Part shown: positions 12,855-25,400 of the stretch, one piece after another
Layout of the letters: every line of letters begins with the position of its first letter
Position numbering within the stretch: position 1 is the first letter of the stretch
Assembly (NCBI GenBank): GCA_963970005.1
Contig: CAXAMN010022862.1
Coordinates: forward strand, 264,077 to 328,076
Direction: 5' to 3'
DNA length: 64,000 nucleotides
Source of the DNA: Durusdinium trenchii
Taxonomy: Eukaryota > Sar > Dinophyceae > Suessiales > Symbiodiniaceae
The notes under the pieces: generated by a model
The model's database searches: none
Told to the model about the DNA's origin: nothing
Seen by the model: only the letters and a program-made list of their open reading frames with translations
Position numbers and translations under genes: made by a program

Positions 12855-13370
12855 CTACAAAACACCGTAAATAGCAGTGTTTTGAGCTCCTCCAGTCTGC
12901 AAGAGTAGCCTCAAACCACGCAATTTACAGTGTTTTCTGTGGCTGTCCGGCCAATAAATAACCTCGTAAAAACCGATGGTTTTTGAAGTGTCTAGGCTTC
13001 AAAAAAGGTCGAACAATTACCCAAAACCTGGAACGATTTTGTCGGAAAGGCTTTTTTCGGCGTTTGGAGGCTTCTAAATGGCACAAAGCGACGGTATTTA
13101 CATGGGTTTGTGTGCCTTCCCGGCACAAACCCCTGTAAATTGCGATGGTTTTAGGCTGTGTACGCTTCAAAGTGGCCACAAAACACCGTAAATACCAGTG
13201 TTTTGAGCTCCTCCTATCTTCAAGAGTGACCTCAAACCACGCTATTTGCAGGATTTTAGTGGCTTTTTCGGCGCTTGGAGGCTTCAAAGTGGCACAAAGC
13301 GACGGTACTTACACGGGCTTGTGCGCCTTCCGGGCACAAAGCATGTAAATTGGGATGGTTTTGAGCTATA
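12855..13370. repeat. Imperfect tandem repeat, two units
   Basis: The first unit (about 12860-13170) and second unit (about 13183-13366) share ACAAAACACCGTAAATA, then a TGTTTTGAGCTCCTCC segment, a CCTCAAACCACGC segment, a GGCACAAAGCGACGGTA segment and a final TGTAAATT-G-GATGGTTTT segment, in the same order. The second unit lacks about 120 bp of the first. No long ORF is conserved between units, so it looks non-coding. Confidence 0.85.
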
Positions 13371-14460
13371 CAGACGTTTGTGCATTAGTTTTTCTATCAT
13401 CACGCCAAGTAACTTTCGCAATATTCTCTCACACTCAGTACTTGGTGCTTTGCCTTAACTTTGATCCTTTAGCAAGGGCTTCTGTTCAACAGGGGGGCCC
13501 TGACCTCCTCCAGGGTTACGTCTAATTCCCTGCTACCTTTCGTTCACCCCCTCCTCTTTCAAGTTCTCTTGCGGATGGTGTTGGAATGAGCAATGTATTC
13601 TCTCACTTTCGTTCCCGCTTCTCAAGTTTACCGTCTACGTTTGGGAAGAGCAGTTCGAACAGGTGTCCTGCGCCAGGGTACCTACACTGTGCAGGCTCGG
13701 GGATGTGCCCTTTGCGTCGCACCTTCAATCTTTGTCAAACGTCCATGCAGTTTGAGACTGGTAGATTTTGTAGGACGTGGAAGATGCCGCTTACAAGAAG
13801 CCGTCGGATTGTAAGAGCATCAAGCTCTTCAAGAAGCTTTCCATGTCGCAGACCTTGGTGTGACCCTCAAAGATTGTATATGCTTTGTACATTTTCCGAT
13901 GGCAAAAGGCCGTTCATCGATTTTCTCTGGAGAAAAGAGTGGACCGAAGTTGTCCTTGATGCTTAAGATGTCTTAAGATTACTTAAGATCTTAAAGCCAC
14001 TTGGTAGATCTGTGACAGTGGGTCAATGTCGTCAATACATGTCAAATACACGTCAATAATACTGTAATCACCGCGACCGATCACCATAATCAACTGATGC
14101 TCCATGGGGATTGGTCAACGATAACGACCGCTCCACCGGCCTGCCGGTCCACGCTGGTCGGGGTCGGCAGGCACCAGAGCCCACCTGGCCGGACGTGGAG
14201 TCGGCCACCCAAGACTCGGGATGAGCGATGCGGAGTGACGCGATGAATCGATTCTGCTTGGATCGATGTTGTTGAAAACATCACCATCACATCACCTTCA
14301 CCATTGCCAAATGGGTTTTCGAACGGCTTTAGATATCGACGCTGCGTCAGTTTGGATGTTCTTTGTCAAGCATGTCGTTGGCCTTGTTAGTGGGACTCAC
14401 CTTTTGTTTGAAGGCTTAGGCGACCTGTTTTGTTTTGGTTGTGTGTGCGCAATGCAAAAA
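13371..14460. other. Spacer with weak coding-like stretch at 13586-13966
   Basis: Two overlapping plus-strand frames stay open in 13586-13966 but neither has a motif I recognise. It could be a decayed mobile sequence or an unrecognised exon. A short direct repeat of the CTTAAGAT type lies at about 13961-13992. Confidence 0.25.
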
Positions 14461-14461
14461 G

Positions 14462-14543
14462 GCTGGAAGAGGAAGAGTTACTCCGCTTCAACGACACGGA
14501 GCACTGGAAGGCAGAGATGCGCGTTCACTGCGGAACAGTTGGG
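14462..14543 (+). CDS. Exon of unrecognised gene
   Basis: The frame reads EEEELLRFNDTEHWKAEMRV, strongly protein-like (acidic then amphipathic), and is bounded by an AAG/G on the left and a G-rich possible donor on the right. It may belong with the exon at 15012-15092, which is on the same strand. No family recognised. Confidence 0.4.
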
Positions 14544-15011
14544 GATCCTTGCGGTTCCAGTTGTATAAAAAAATATACCTGAAGAAAACAAGCTTTTATC
14601 AAAACGAGGTCCTTCTTCAGAACCTACACTTCTGTAGGTTTTTGCTTCTCAAGGTATAGTATACATAAGTTATAAGGTACCCCCTGTAGATATACACATA
14701 ATTTGGCTTTCCAGGACATGGGGACGGGACTAACGCCGCAATTTAAAGAGTATTGCGGAACAGGTCTTGTCCACAGCGCGTTTTGAGCTTCAGCGATGGA
14801 CCTGAGCTCCCCTGCTGCGACAACGCCGGTGCATCCATGAGCCCGCTAGACCTTTCTTCCTTTTCATGTTCATTGTTTCTAGTAGCCATGGTCTCCAACC
14901 TACTAGCGGCGGCCTCCAACCTAATAGCAAACGATATCATACACTATTTGCGTTATTTGGCAGAATCAGGCATTGAGAACGACGCAACCCTTGCTATGGC
15001 CGATTGACGCT

Positions 15012-15092
15012 GCATGCGAGACAGCCGAACAGTACTGTAAGGTCAACCATCTTGTCGGTGCCTTCGAAGAGCTACCGCGGTTGGGAGAGCAG
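15012..15092 (+). CDS. Exon of unrecognised gene
   Basis: The frame reads CETAEQYCKVNHLVGAFEEL and continues PRLGEQ up to a GAGCAG/GTATAC donor. The composition and clean donor support a real exon. The upstream acceptor is unclear. It may join the exon at 14462-14543. Function unknown. Confidence 0.4.
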
Positions 15093-15251
15093 GTATACAC
15101 TCACTCACAGTTGAAAATAACGGTCCTCGAAGACTGCACCAGACTGTAAACCAATCTGGTGCAGGATTTGATGACCAATGTTTTCACCACTTTCATGTTC
15201 GGAGGAAAGGTGATGTGAGTGAGTGTAAACCCCGCGTTTACCCCAACAGCG

Positions 15252-16458
15252 TTACCCCGCCGAAGGCATCGTCAGAGTATCTGAAATAGACTTGACTTGA
15301 CTGCGGGACCTTTTGAGCTCACAAGATGGCCCACACCACGCGACCATCGGCTGGCAGGAGCAACCAGGTGGTTTGACCACGTACCACCGGCATACCACGT
15401 GGGTGGAAGAGGGGAGGTTGAAGAACAACGGGGCCCATGCAGTACGTAGACCAGTACCAAGGCAGGGTGCCACCGATGGATTTGGGCAAGCTGGTGATGG
15501 AGCTGGATCAAGTGAGACATCTTGGTGACTCATCCACTCTTGGCGCATCCGCACATCCACGAGCGCCCAAACTGGAGTGCCACGGCATTGACTCACTAAG
15601 ACGGTGACGCACGAGATGACCAACTGCTTTACCGTTGCGAAGATGTCAGGGTCGAGGAGGTCCAGATACTTTGTCATGGGCATCCCTTTGGGGTTTGGCA
15701 GACGCAACACTGGTTTGATGCTCACTGGCACCGTGTGGACATGGTAGAAAGCAGTGGGAACACCCACTTGGGGCATCAAGACTTTGACCAACGTGTGATG
15801 CAGCACTGCAGGCACTGCATAAAGATCTTCGAGAAAAAACAGAAACATCACAGACTTTGGACACATGGCCCAAGGACGCAAGTTGCACCTCTCGCGGTGA
15901 AGAAAGCCAAACGAGCGATGTCGGCTCCACACCGCGATCGGACAACGGGTGCAATCGGAAGACATGAACATTTGATAACATTTGCATGTCCAAGTATGGG
16001 CCTTGCAACTCTGCTTGGGAGTGCTGGAAAGAACATGGCAACATAGGCAACCCTGCCGCACCAGAAAACTGCTACGGTGTTGTAAGGTGCCTCTGTGGGG
16101 ATGTGACATGAGGTGACCTCATTGACCTTGACAAACCATGACTAAGGCATCATGACACAGCCCTGAAGATGATCAGTCCATTCATCAATGAATTCGTTCT
16201 TTTCATTCTTTCCTGCATCTGTGATGAATACGCTAGACCCAGTTTGCGCCCAATGCTAGATTAGATATGGGATGTGAACTTCCTTGTGTCAGCCTTTGGC
16301 CTTTTTGTCAAGTCCAGGTGGTCCAGAGTGCTTTGGAACATGCCTTTCACAGCACCTCGGATGGATTCGAACAGCGAACCCTCTCGCCGATCTCGCCGAT
16401 CTCCCGAGCCGGCTTTCCGAGGTTTGCCGGAGCAGCTTCCAGTGCAAGTTGTGGACAT
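15252..16458 (-). CDS. Probable minus-strand gene of unknown function, several exons
   Basis: A 285-residue open frame (15252-16109, minus) contains a convincing stretch FLEDLYAVPAVLHHTLVKVL followed by MPQVGVPTAFYHVHTVPV and LRLPNPKGMPMTKYLDLLDP. Its first part is probably read in another frame (15848-16036: FFPALPSRVARPILGHAN). The downstream end switches to a frame reading GGTLPWYWSTYCMGPVVLQP at about 15330-15470. Upstream, 16261-16458 minus reads SLFESIRGAVKGMFQSTLDH. Together these suggest a spliced minus-strand gene inside a plus-strand block. No family recognised. Plus-strand frames here read less naturally but are not excluded. Confidence 0.38.
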
Positions 16459-16459
16459 T

Positions 16460-18160
16460 TCAGAGGCGCAAGAAAGACCATATCCCGCATCCCCATATTA
16501 TGGGTGTGATAATTGGGAGAGATCTAACAAAAACACAACAGATGCCCCATTTTTGAGACATTCAAAGTGCACGTCTGTAAAGCTGAAGTTTGCTGAATGC
16601 CCTTGCTTGGCATTCTGTGATTGGTTTGGTCAAAATATGTCAACATGTCTTCGGTTGTTAGTTGTTTATTGGAAATGGGAAACCACATGAAACAAAGAAT
16701 TGGTTTTGATATGTTTTGATTGATTTTGTACATGTTTGAGTTGTTAGCGTAAAGTCTCCCCCGACATCGGCGCTACGCTACTCATCCAAACCTCTCAGTC
16801 GCTGCCCGTGGCGCTGCTGTCACCTGTCATTCACACCAGAGCCAGTGGAATTGTTGCAGGTGAGGAACACCTGTGTTGGGAAGTTGGATGGATTGTTCAG
16901 GTCCGTTGTTATTTTTCGCCAGGGTTCATTGTTACCTGTGGTGCAAATCTGTCAAGAACAAGCACTCCACAGCTAACAACATGCATGGGAATGGACGGGA
17001 GTTGTTCTAAGCCACACACACACATACATGAGCAATTGTCACGAAAGATGTGGAGATTAGAGTCTAGAGCCTTTACTTAGATTAAGTTCACCTCACAGGA
17101 TGCACTTGTTCTGCAGTTGTTAGAGTTAGAGTCCTGACTCGGTTGGTAGAAGGACGGTCGCCGGAAACTCCGCGCTGGTTGGGTGGGTCACTTGATTGAG
17201 GCATATTGTCGAGATCCTTGTTTCATATTGTTTGCGCGATCTGAGGTGTCAGCAGCAAAGCTGAGAAAGAGGCGGCAGTGTATGCTGTTCATTAGGGATT
17301 GTAGTAGTAAAATGCATTAAAGGCATGAGACTACTGATAAAGCTACCATTGACTGGATTGGATATCATCAGGTATTGCATTCCTGGATATTGTTATTGCC
17401 AGGTAATGCAATCTTTGTTGGCGCATTCCGAGCTTCCGGCTGAGGCAATTGGTTTTGCAAACATGTTTTGGTGTGAACTGCTCGTAGATTCCACCTGCAC
17501 ATTGGCTGAAATGATGCATCAGGGAAACAGTTCAGCACAGGTGCACTTGCTCCTTGCATCTCCACAACAAGTGATCCAGGCATCCGGACATGTCTTGACA
17601 AGTGACACAGGATCATTGGATCCAGGTTTTCAACAAAACCATTGGACCCAGCCAGCGATGAAGAGGTGAATAGACATGTCACGACGTAGTGAGTCTTCCT
17701 GAACTTAGACTCGCTCCCAGTCCAAGAGGTTCAAAATGGTTCAAAGAGCAAGGTCACCAAGATCGGGCCGTATCTAATCCCATGAGGCGCATGAGGCGCT
17801 TCAAACGCCAGGCGGCATTGCCTGCACCATATCCACCGGCCAAGGCTCTGAGTAGAGCTGGGAGAAGGATGGCGAGAATCACGACGATGATATTGATATT
17901 AAGACCAATATCAAGGATTATCATGATTTGGACTGCAAACAGTAAGTGGAAACGAAGGGACTTCGTACTCCATGAGTAATCGGAGACGGGACTGGCACAT
18001 CCCGAGCCACTTGAATATGCACAGGATGGGCCGAGCGAAGAGACATGGCCGGCGGCTGTCTTGGTGTGCGAGGATTTGCTTCGTTGGATGCTGTCACAAT
18101 CGTGGTTTGAATGTGACTCTGCACCGGACAGGTTTGATCATTTTTCTTGATGTTTCTACG
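16460..18160. other. Spacer; weak plus-strand exon candidate at 17400-17669
   Basis: After a CCAG at about 17400 a plus frame reads MQSLLAHSELPAEAIGFANM then FWCELLVDSTCTLAEMM, which is protein-like but unidentified. The rest shows no convincing coding sequence. Confidence 0.25.
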
Positions 18161-18165
18161 TTCGC

Positions 18166-18306
18166 TTCTTGTTGCTACTAGTAAGGCACTTGTTACTACT
18201 AGCGATGCACTTGTTCCTAGTNNNNNNNNNNTTGTTCCTAGTAGCTTCTTGTTACTACTAGTAAGGCACTTGTTACTAGTAGCGATGCACTTGTTACTAT
18301 TTTTCT
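18166..18306. repeat. Minisatellite flanking an assembly gap
   Basis: Tandem units combining ACTTGTTACTACTAG with AAGGC or CGATGC, for example CTACTAGTAAGGCACTTG and CTAGCGATGCACTTG. Ten Ns at 18222-18231 break the array, so its true length is unknown. The same units recur at 40362-40458. Confidence 0.9.
18222..18231. other. Assembly gap (10 N)
   Basis: Ten ambiguous bases inside a tandem repeat. Any ORF crossing them is unreliable. Confidence 0.99.
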
Positions 18307-18778
18307 TGAAATTTGTGGAACTCATACCTGGAACAACCTGGGAATCTTTTCGTGCTGCAACAAGAAGAATTAGAATCTGACTATAGAAGATAGAATTCCA
18401 GGCATGTGACAGTCCACGACGACTGGACCGTTCATCCCTCCCCACCTGTCGTGGTCGACTCGTCCCGAGCGACCCGAGCCACGCAGGACATCGTCGGAGC
18501 CTCCGGACATCTTCGATCTGAGGCCCTCCAGGCACCGAGCACAGTCCCGAGCGGCAGGTACCGTTGATTTGGGGGGGTGCCGGTGTATTTGGGGGGGGAA
18601 GAGACCAGGGGATCTTCAAACAAAAAAAGACCTTTCTGAAGCAGACGGTTTCGGATCATTTGTGATTAGCAGCTGATGAGCTAATTACTATATTGAATAT
18701 ATTCTTCTTGTCCATAAAAAAGGATTTGGAGAAAAGGATGAGAATAGATACGACCTGACAGTCTTATGAGACGGGCAA

Positions 18779-21142
18779 AGACTGGAAGACATCCTGAAGA
18801 TGACCGCATTAGTTTCGCCCAAGGACTTGGCCCTGCTGTGGCGGAGCCTGGGAGGCCAAATTGACTCGATTTGGTCAAAGATGGTAAAGGATGTACCAAA
18901 CATACCAGACATGTAGATAAGTGTAGATAAGTGTAGGTTGTAGAGTTGTAGACCATGCATGTGTAGACTCCTGTGGAGTTGTTTTCATGTTTCTTGGCCA
19001 CTGACATACCGGCCCTGCATGGCAGCGGTTGCACCGCAGGTCAGCTCAAGTCACGTGAGCTTCGAGTGGTGCCCGAGGCCGAAGCGACGGGTCTGACGGC
19101 CTCTTTCGGAACGGCTCAACTGGAGAAGCTGATGTGCAATATTGTAATAGTTATTGTATTATGTCACTATGTGGTTTTGCATGTCTTTGATTTTTTAAAG
19201 TTTGTTGTGGCAGGCTTGAATCCCAGTTGCTTTTCTTCACACGTTGCTGTGACCTGGGGTTGCGTCTTTTGCCAGGCGATCTCCTTGAAACTCCGTCTCA
19301 TTGAGAGCACAGAGTTGGAAAGGATCGGCGGTTGATGGCAGCAAACGTTGTCGCTACGCCTCAACGCATCATGCTGTCACAGAAGCGAAAACAACCAATG
19401 CGCGCACACACGTCCTGTTTTTGCAGACAGATCTTGAAGACATTCTGGTGGATTTCTGTGGATTTCCGGCCTTTTGCCTCAGGAGGACGCGAGTGGTGGA
19501 ACGCCCTGGCGGAGTGGACGTCTCCGAAGTGAATGCGTTGAGCGTGACAGAGTTTCTCAGCGCGAAGCTGAGAAGAGCGAGCACTCACACCGCTAAACCG
19601 GTCGCAGGGGGTGTTCAGTTCAAGAAGACCTTGAAAAAAAGAGCAACCATCAGACTGACTGTCAATGGTGACTTCTCGTCCAGCAGGGCCATGGTGACTT
19701 TTCGGACAGGTTTCAGCAGCCACACCGGTTCCACACCGTGGCGGGTTTCAGACACCGGTTCCTCGTAGACTCTGAGGCTTAGAGGAATCCGTCCTGAAGC
19801 CCAAATGGCTGAGTGCTGAGGTGGGGTGTGGCTCCCACCACCAGGGTGAAGTTGGGTTTGCACCACTTCACCATTGGATGCGTGGGATTTACTCAATGGT
19901 TGGACACCACCACCCTATTTAATGACCCGGTTGGTTGCAAAGAACTTGCAGAATTGCCTCAGTCTACGTCAAGTGTCATGTCTTCAGCGCCTTTCGTCTA
20001 TACTTGGGAGCTTGATTGCAAGGATTTGGCTGCCGTGCGCTACGGGAGACAGACATGATGTACATACCAAAGTTGGGCAGGTGTTCGGTTCACTTCCAAC
20101 CATTTGGAAAAGGATTGGGACAGGAGGTTCCCATGAGCTTAGTCCACATGAACAGCCCCCCAAGGTTTGACCAGATCCCCATGGCCTGCAGGTGGACGCC
20201 TTGACGCTTCCCTTAGCTTCCGCACTTCCGACAGCTTTGGCTGCTCTGAGCGCCAGAGGAGCGTTTTGAACAAAACATGATGCAGCGATCGATCTTAAGC
20301 AGACTGAGCAACTCCTCGTTAAGTAGAGGAAGCAAAAGAAAGGGATATCATTTTTGTGACCATCACTGTGCAATGGCTGCTGGCAGGAAAGGATGGGCAG
20401 CCCTTGCTACGGGTACGTCTGGTGGCGACCGCTGAGGGAAAGGCAGGCCTTGAAGTTGCAGTGCCCATAGTCCCGAGCCGCTTGCCCTGTATAGGTCAAT
20501 GGCATCGTGGTGAGATGCTTGTGGGCGAAAGCAGGCCGATGTGAAGTTGAGCTGCTTTTAAAGTTTGATTAGCATGGCTCATGGCTCCTTGCAGATTGGC
20601 AGTCGTGTTTTGCCAGGCCTTGCTATCGAGAAGCAAGCAGATGGGAGGCAATTGTCCAAGCCTCTCAACTTTTTCGAAGCAGAATTCGATAGAATTCTAC
20701 ATCAGCATCATTTGCAACAATGTATCGGCCTCATCTGTTTGACACGCTGAGATGGGACTTCGTGCGCATGCCGGCTCGCTGCTTTCAGGCTCGCCGGCAT
20801 CCTTTGGCCGAACGACGCGGTCAACAGAGCACCGGACTTGAAGGTCCGGAGGCCCAACAGCAGCGAGACACCGGGTCGCTGGTTTGGGTTAGTTACTATA
20901 GGTGAAGCAAACAAAACGGCCTTGTGCATTGTGGATCATTGTGGATCAGCAAACTATGCCACTTCAATGGTGGTAAAGACAGACTTCACTGGTCTCGACG
21001 AGAACCAACGTGGAACACCAAGGTGGGAGATGCAGTGATTGTGACCATCCGTTATTCTCCAGCGAGGGGAATTATCGTCGGGGCCTCGGTATGTGTCAAT
21101 GACTCTGTAGGATATATATCGGAATGGGATGATCCACATTAA
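18779..21142 (+). CDS. Exons of one or more unrecognised plus-strand genes
   Basis: Several plus-strand stretches read like real exons. About 18781-18917 reads LEDILKMTALVSPKDLALLW then RSLGGQIDSIW and ends in a stop. About 19430-19610 reads DLEDILVDFCGFPAFCLRRT then VTEFLSAKLRRAS. About 19870-20030 reads TTLFNDPVGCKELAELPQST then PFVYTWELDCK. About 20059-20190 reads CSVHFQPFGKGLGQEVPMSL. About 20360-20510 reads QWLLAGKDGQPLLRVRLVAT. About 20880-21140 holds two competing frames, one with VGDAVIVTIRYSPARGIIVG. They are collinear and end where the AT-rich island begins. I cannot assign a family or prove they form one gene. Confidence 0.35.
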
Positions 21143-21779
21143 TTGGGTTTATTCATGTTTGTTCAATCGTTACAATTTTTTCTGCATAATTATTACAATT
21201 GGAGGTATCTCCAACGTGTATTGAACGAATATCCAAAACTATATTAATATTACATATTCTTGTTATATTATTCATAATATTACGATAAAACCTATCAATA
21301 AACACACGCGTATAATTCGGCCAAATTAATAATTTTAAACATCGATTAATATTTTGGGATTTTTTACGAAGGTATATTTGCTTTTGGGGGGCTTTATATT
21401 TGACTATTGGCTTTAATTTTAATGGAAAGATGAGGAAAGGATATTTAATAATTGGATTATTTTGGAATATTTATGATTTGGAAGCGCCATTTCCAGTTAA
21501 AGTGTCCGCGGCCGTATCTGGGGCCAACTGTTATGGATCTTGTGGTTTTCCTTCTATAGATTGGTATGTGGTTCCTTCCGATATTCACCATAGCTATTTT
21601 AATCCACTAGATGTCCCTTAGAACTGGATTTCCCGGTCCTAAATCCGGGAGGCTTGAACCCAGATGCTCCACCTTTTGTATCCCAAGGATTTAAGCCTGG
21701 CGTGAGGGTTGTTAACCTTTTTTTTTCTTACGGGTTGGCGAAAGTGCAATGCATTCTCCTGCACCTATTAAGACATGTA

Positions 21780-22432
21780 CGAAAGCTAGTGAAGTCTGGG
21801 CGATGTTTGGCTACGGCTAGTTGGTGCACCAGTCTCGAATAAGGCGTATTAAGCGTTCATTCCGCAGGGCATGCAAACGTGCATTATAAGCTGGACACAC
21901 TAGCTACCATGGCAGATGTTTCACAGCATCCGACGTGCCTTTTCGGTTGCGAGGTCCTTTGAAGGCTGAAATACAAAGGTCAACACTGCAACCTCAATCT
22001 CGACAGGCACAACAATTTGGTGTTGTTCTGAAGCTTTTCTCCTGGAATGCCACAAGATGCTTGAGTTACCATGAATGGTTAGCCTGGGCCACGGGCCGAC
22101 CCGAAGATGTACTCTTGATTCAAGAATCTAACTGGAAGTTTAATGGACAATGGGAAACTGAACATTGGTATTGCATTCACTCTTAAGAGGCCGCTGCGAG
22201 CCAGCTTATCATGATCCGTAAAACATTGATCCGAGCATCTATATTGGCGTATGCGGTGTTGATTCTAGGCAGATTGTTGCATATTCGCTTGATGCTAGAC
22301 AGGGTCCATGATTTGTACACAATATATTAGACGGCCTGGAGCACGACCAAGTCAAGCCGTGCTCTGTTGCAAGAAAGGTAGGACCTGTGGGGGAAACTCC
22401 GTCAGTGTATTCAACATACTCCTCAAAGCCAC
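21780..22432 (+). pseudogene. N-terminal endonuclease (EEP/APE-type) part of the retroelement, broken
   Basis: The endonuclease nicks target DNA to prime reverse transcription. A frame at 21935-22186 reads LKLFSWNATRCLSYHEWLAW then DVLLIQESNW, where the E of QES sits at the usual catalytic glutamate. The frame is then lost. An in-frame TAG at 22379-22381 interrupts the segment just before DLWGKLRQCIQHTPQSHMM, which runs into the long RT frame. The basic region upstream (from about 21837) is in yet another frame. At least two frame changes and one stop mean no intact endonuclease is made. Confidence 0.75.
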
Positions 22433-25400
22433 ATGATGGTTATTATAGGGAACTTCAATCATCCGTTACAACGCGATTCGCAATCCATTGGTAGTCATGA
22501 TCCACGCTTTGACCAGGCACTTCAAACCGATAAACATGACTTCCAACTCATGATTCGTGAATTATCCTTGGTTGCAGTTCATTGCAAGCAGAAATACGTA
22601 CCCACCTTTCTGTATGGTTGTCATCAGACCCGAATCGACTTTGCTTTCATGCGATCCAATCAGATTAAGTGGAAACACATAATTGCTTCAATTGACTGTC
22701 GGTTTGAGCGCATTGGTTTGCATCAGGGACCACAACACCGTCCGTTACTCCTTGGCCTTCCCCGGTGGCATCCGATCAGATCCGTACCTTCGAAACTTGT
22801 TTCTATCGATCGGTTTCGACTTCGACAGGAGATGATCGCTGACACAACAGCATGGAGACACTTTGTCGTGGCAGCCCAGAGCTGTATCCTCAGACATCAG
22901 TCACCTAGACTGACTTGTCCGATTGAAAACTGCTATTCCATGGAACATGATCTTAGAGAATTGTGTCTTGAGCATTTTCCTCGTCCGAAAAAACAATTTT
23001 CTTCTGACAAGACTGTGGTATCCCTCACGGCCCGTATGTGGCATGCACGTCGACAGGCTAGACAGGTTCTGTACGTTCATGTTTGCACACTATTCCACAG
23101 TTGGAAACACCTCACCATCTTTGCGCGTTTGCATGCTCAGATTCGTAAATTTGGTAAGATCAACAAACGACACAAGCTTGAGCAATTCTTGAAGGAGAAT
23201 GTTCCCCATGCTTTGTCTAATCGTATGTACGATTGGTATCGCAACATCCGTAAACTCTGTCCTAAGAAGCCTTTTCGTAAGATACAATTGCATGATAGAT
23301 TTGGCGCCCCTCTTCTTCCGCACCAGGAACTCGCTGTCCTTGTTGATCACTTTGGCACTATGTTCCATGATGAGCATTTTGAGTTAGCACCTGCTCCGTT
23401 GAACTCCATCCCATTCACTAAGGATCAGGTTGCAATGGGCCTCTCCAAACTTCCTGCTACGAAGGCACTTGCTCCGGACGGAATGCCGGGACTGATTTGG
23501 AAAGTCTTCGCACACGACATTGCAGCAGTTGTTTACCCCGCCATCGAATGCGCCTGGACTCAGTCGGGAATTCCCCCCTCACGTTGGGCCACTGGATGGC
23601 TGCATCTCCTCAGTAAGCCCCATAAACCTCCCAATCATCCTGCTGCACTTCGACCTATTTGTCTTCAGCACCCAGTCAGTAAAATCCTCTCGGGCATTCA
23701 TTGTGCACAAGTGTTGGAACATGCACTTCCATCCCTCTGCCGGGTTCCCCTGTATGCCTACCTACCGCACCGCGGCACACAGGACTGTCTCCTGCTGACT
23801 TCTGACCACTGTCGACAGGTCAAAGCACTGTGCCAGGACCACAAAAGTGATCCATCTAAGTCTGGACTGTGGGGTGGCCTTCAGGGCTCACTCGATCTTG
23901 AGAAGGCTTTTGATGCCATTGACCGAAACTTGGTACTTCGAGCCATCCAACGATTCGAGATGAACCCAGACCTTCAACTCCTTGTTCAGTCTTGGCAACA
24001 CAAACATAAGTACTGCATACCCCATAAAGATTTAATCGGACACGTCACAGCCAGCCGGGGTATAAAGCAGGGGTCCAAAGATGCCCCTTTGCTATGGACC
24101 TTGAGCATGTACCTGCTCCTCGACCACTTGATGGCCTGTTTCGATCTGCCCTGGATCATTTCCCACATTGTCATATATGCAGACGACATTCACCTCAGGT
24201 GGCTCATAGATAGTCCGGCCTCGGGCCTGTCGGCCTTACATGATCTAACTGTGGTGCTGGGTACGCTCAAGGCTTTCCATTTCAGGGTCAATCTGACCAA
24301 AAGTGTTGCCATCTTGCGCCTTGTGGGAAAGTCCGCTCAGACGTTTTTGAAACGATGGACGTCGAGAACAAAAGAAGGACCTCGTTTGCACCTGCCAGAT
24401 CAATCCTTAAGCCTTCCTCTAGTCAGTAGGACAGACTACCTAGGTGTCACGTTGAGCTATCGCGCATTTGATCACGACACCGTTGTTCGTAGAGTCAAAG
24501 CTGCAAATGTTTGCTTCCGCATCTTGAGGAAATGGCTCCTGGATCAGCATCACCCATTGTCAATTCGTCTTAGGTTGTATAACCAATGTGTTTTACCCAC
24601 AGTCTCATATGGCATCCACGAGATGGGGATTTCAACTCGCAGTTTTCAGATGATCAATGGCATGATCACCAAACATCATAGGACCATGACCAGATCCCCT
24701 GTGCACCTCACCCGTGAAACCAACACGGCCTTCTATTCACGTATGCACATTGAACCTCCATGGTGCTATTTTGTTCGACAACAAACTCGTCTGAACGACT
24801 CCCTGAGTCGACGTCGTGACATCCTGATCCGTGAAGCCATGCAGACTGGTCAGCAAGATATATGCGTTTTGACCCCAGCATACCCTGATAACCAATTACA
24901 ACATGAACCCACGGCTTCACTCTCGTTCTCTCAGGCACCTGAACTCAAATGTCCAGAGTGTGATCGAGCTTTTCATCAGGCAGGACCCTGGAAACGACAT
25001 ATGCGTACTGCACACCAGATTCCCTGCCACATCGAAGATTTGTTTGATCCCCTGCGTGATTCATTTGAAGGGAAGGCAACATGTAGACACTGTCACAAGC
25101 AATTTGCTGATATATATCGCCTTCGATATCATATCAATGCCAGAGTTTGTCTCCAGTTTGATCCGCACAAGGAGACCATCGTGCCGATTGCTGACCGCCA
25201 GTCATTGAGAATGCATTTGCGCTACAAGTCCATCCCAGGTATTCTACTGGACAAAGCCCTGGTCTGTGAAATTGCACACCACTGTGTCTTTTGTCACCTT
25301 GCCGTGCCTGCTCGCTCCATTCGTAAACACTATGGAGAACGACATCAAGGTCTTTTGGTTTATGAAGCATTGCATCGCGATCAAGTGTATGGCCTTGCTA

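Noticed and set aside
22433-22435. ATG at 22433 as the start of an 1824-residue protein
   Set aside because: Conserved endonuclease sequence continues upstream in the same frame to a TAG at 22379, so this Met is internal.
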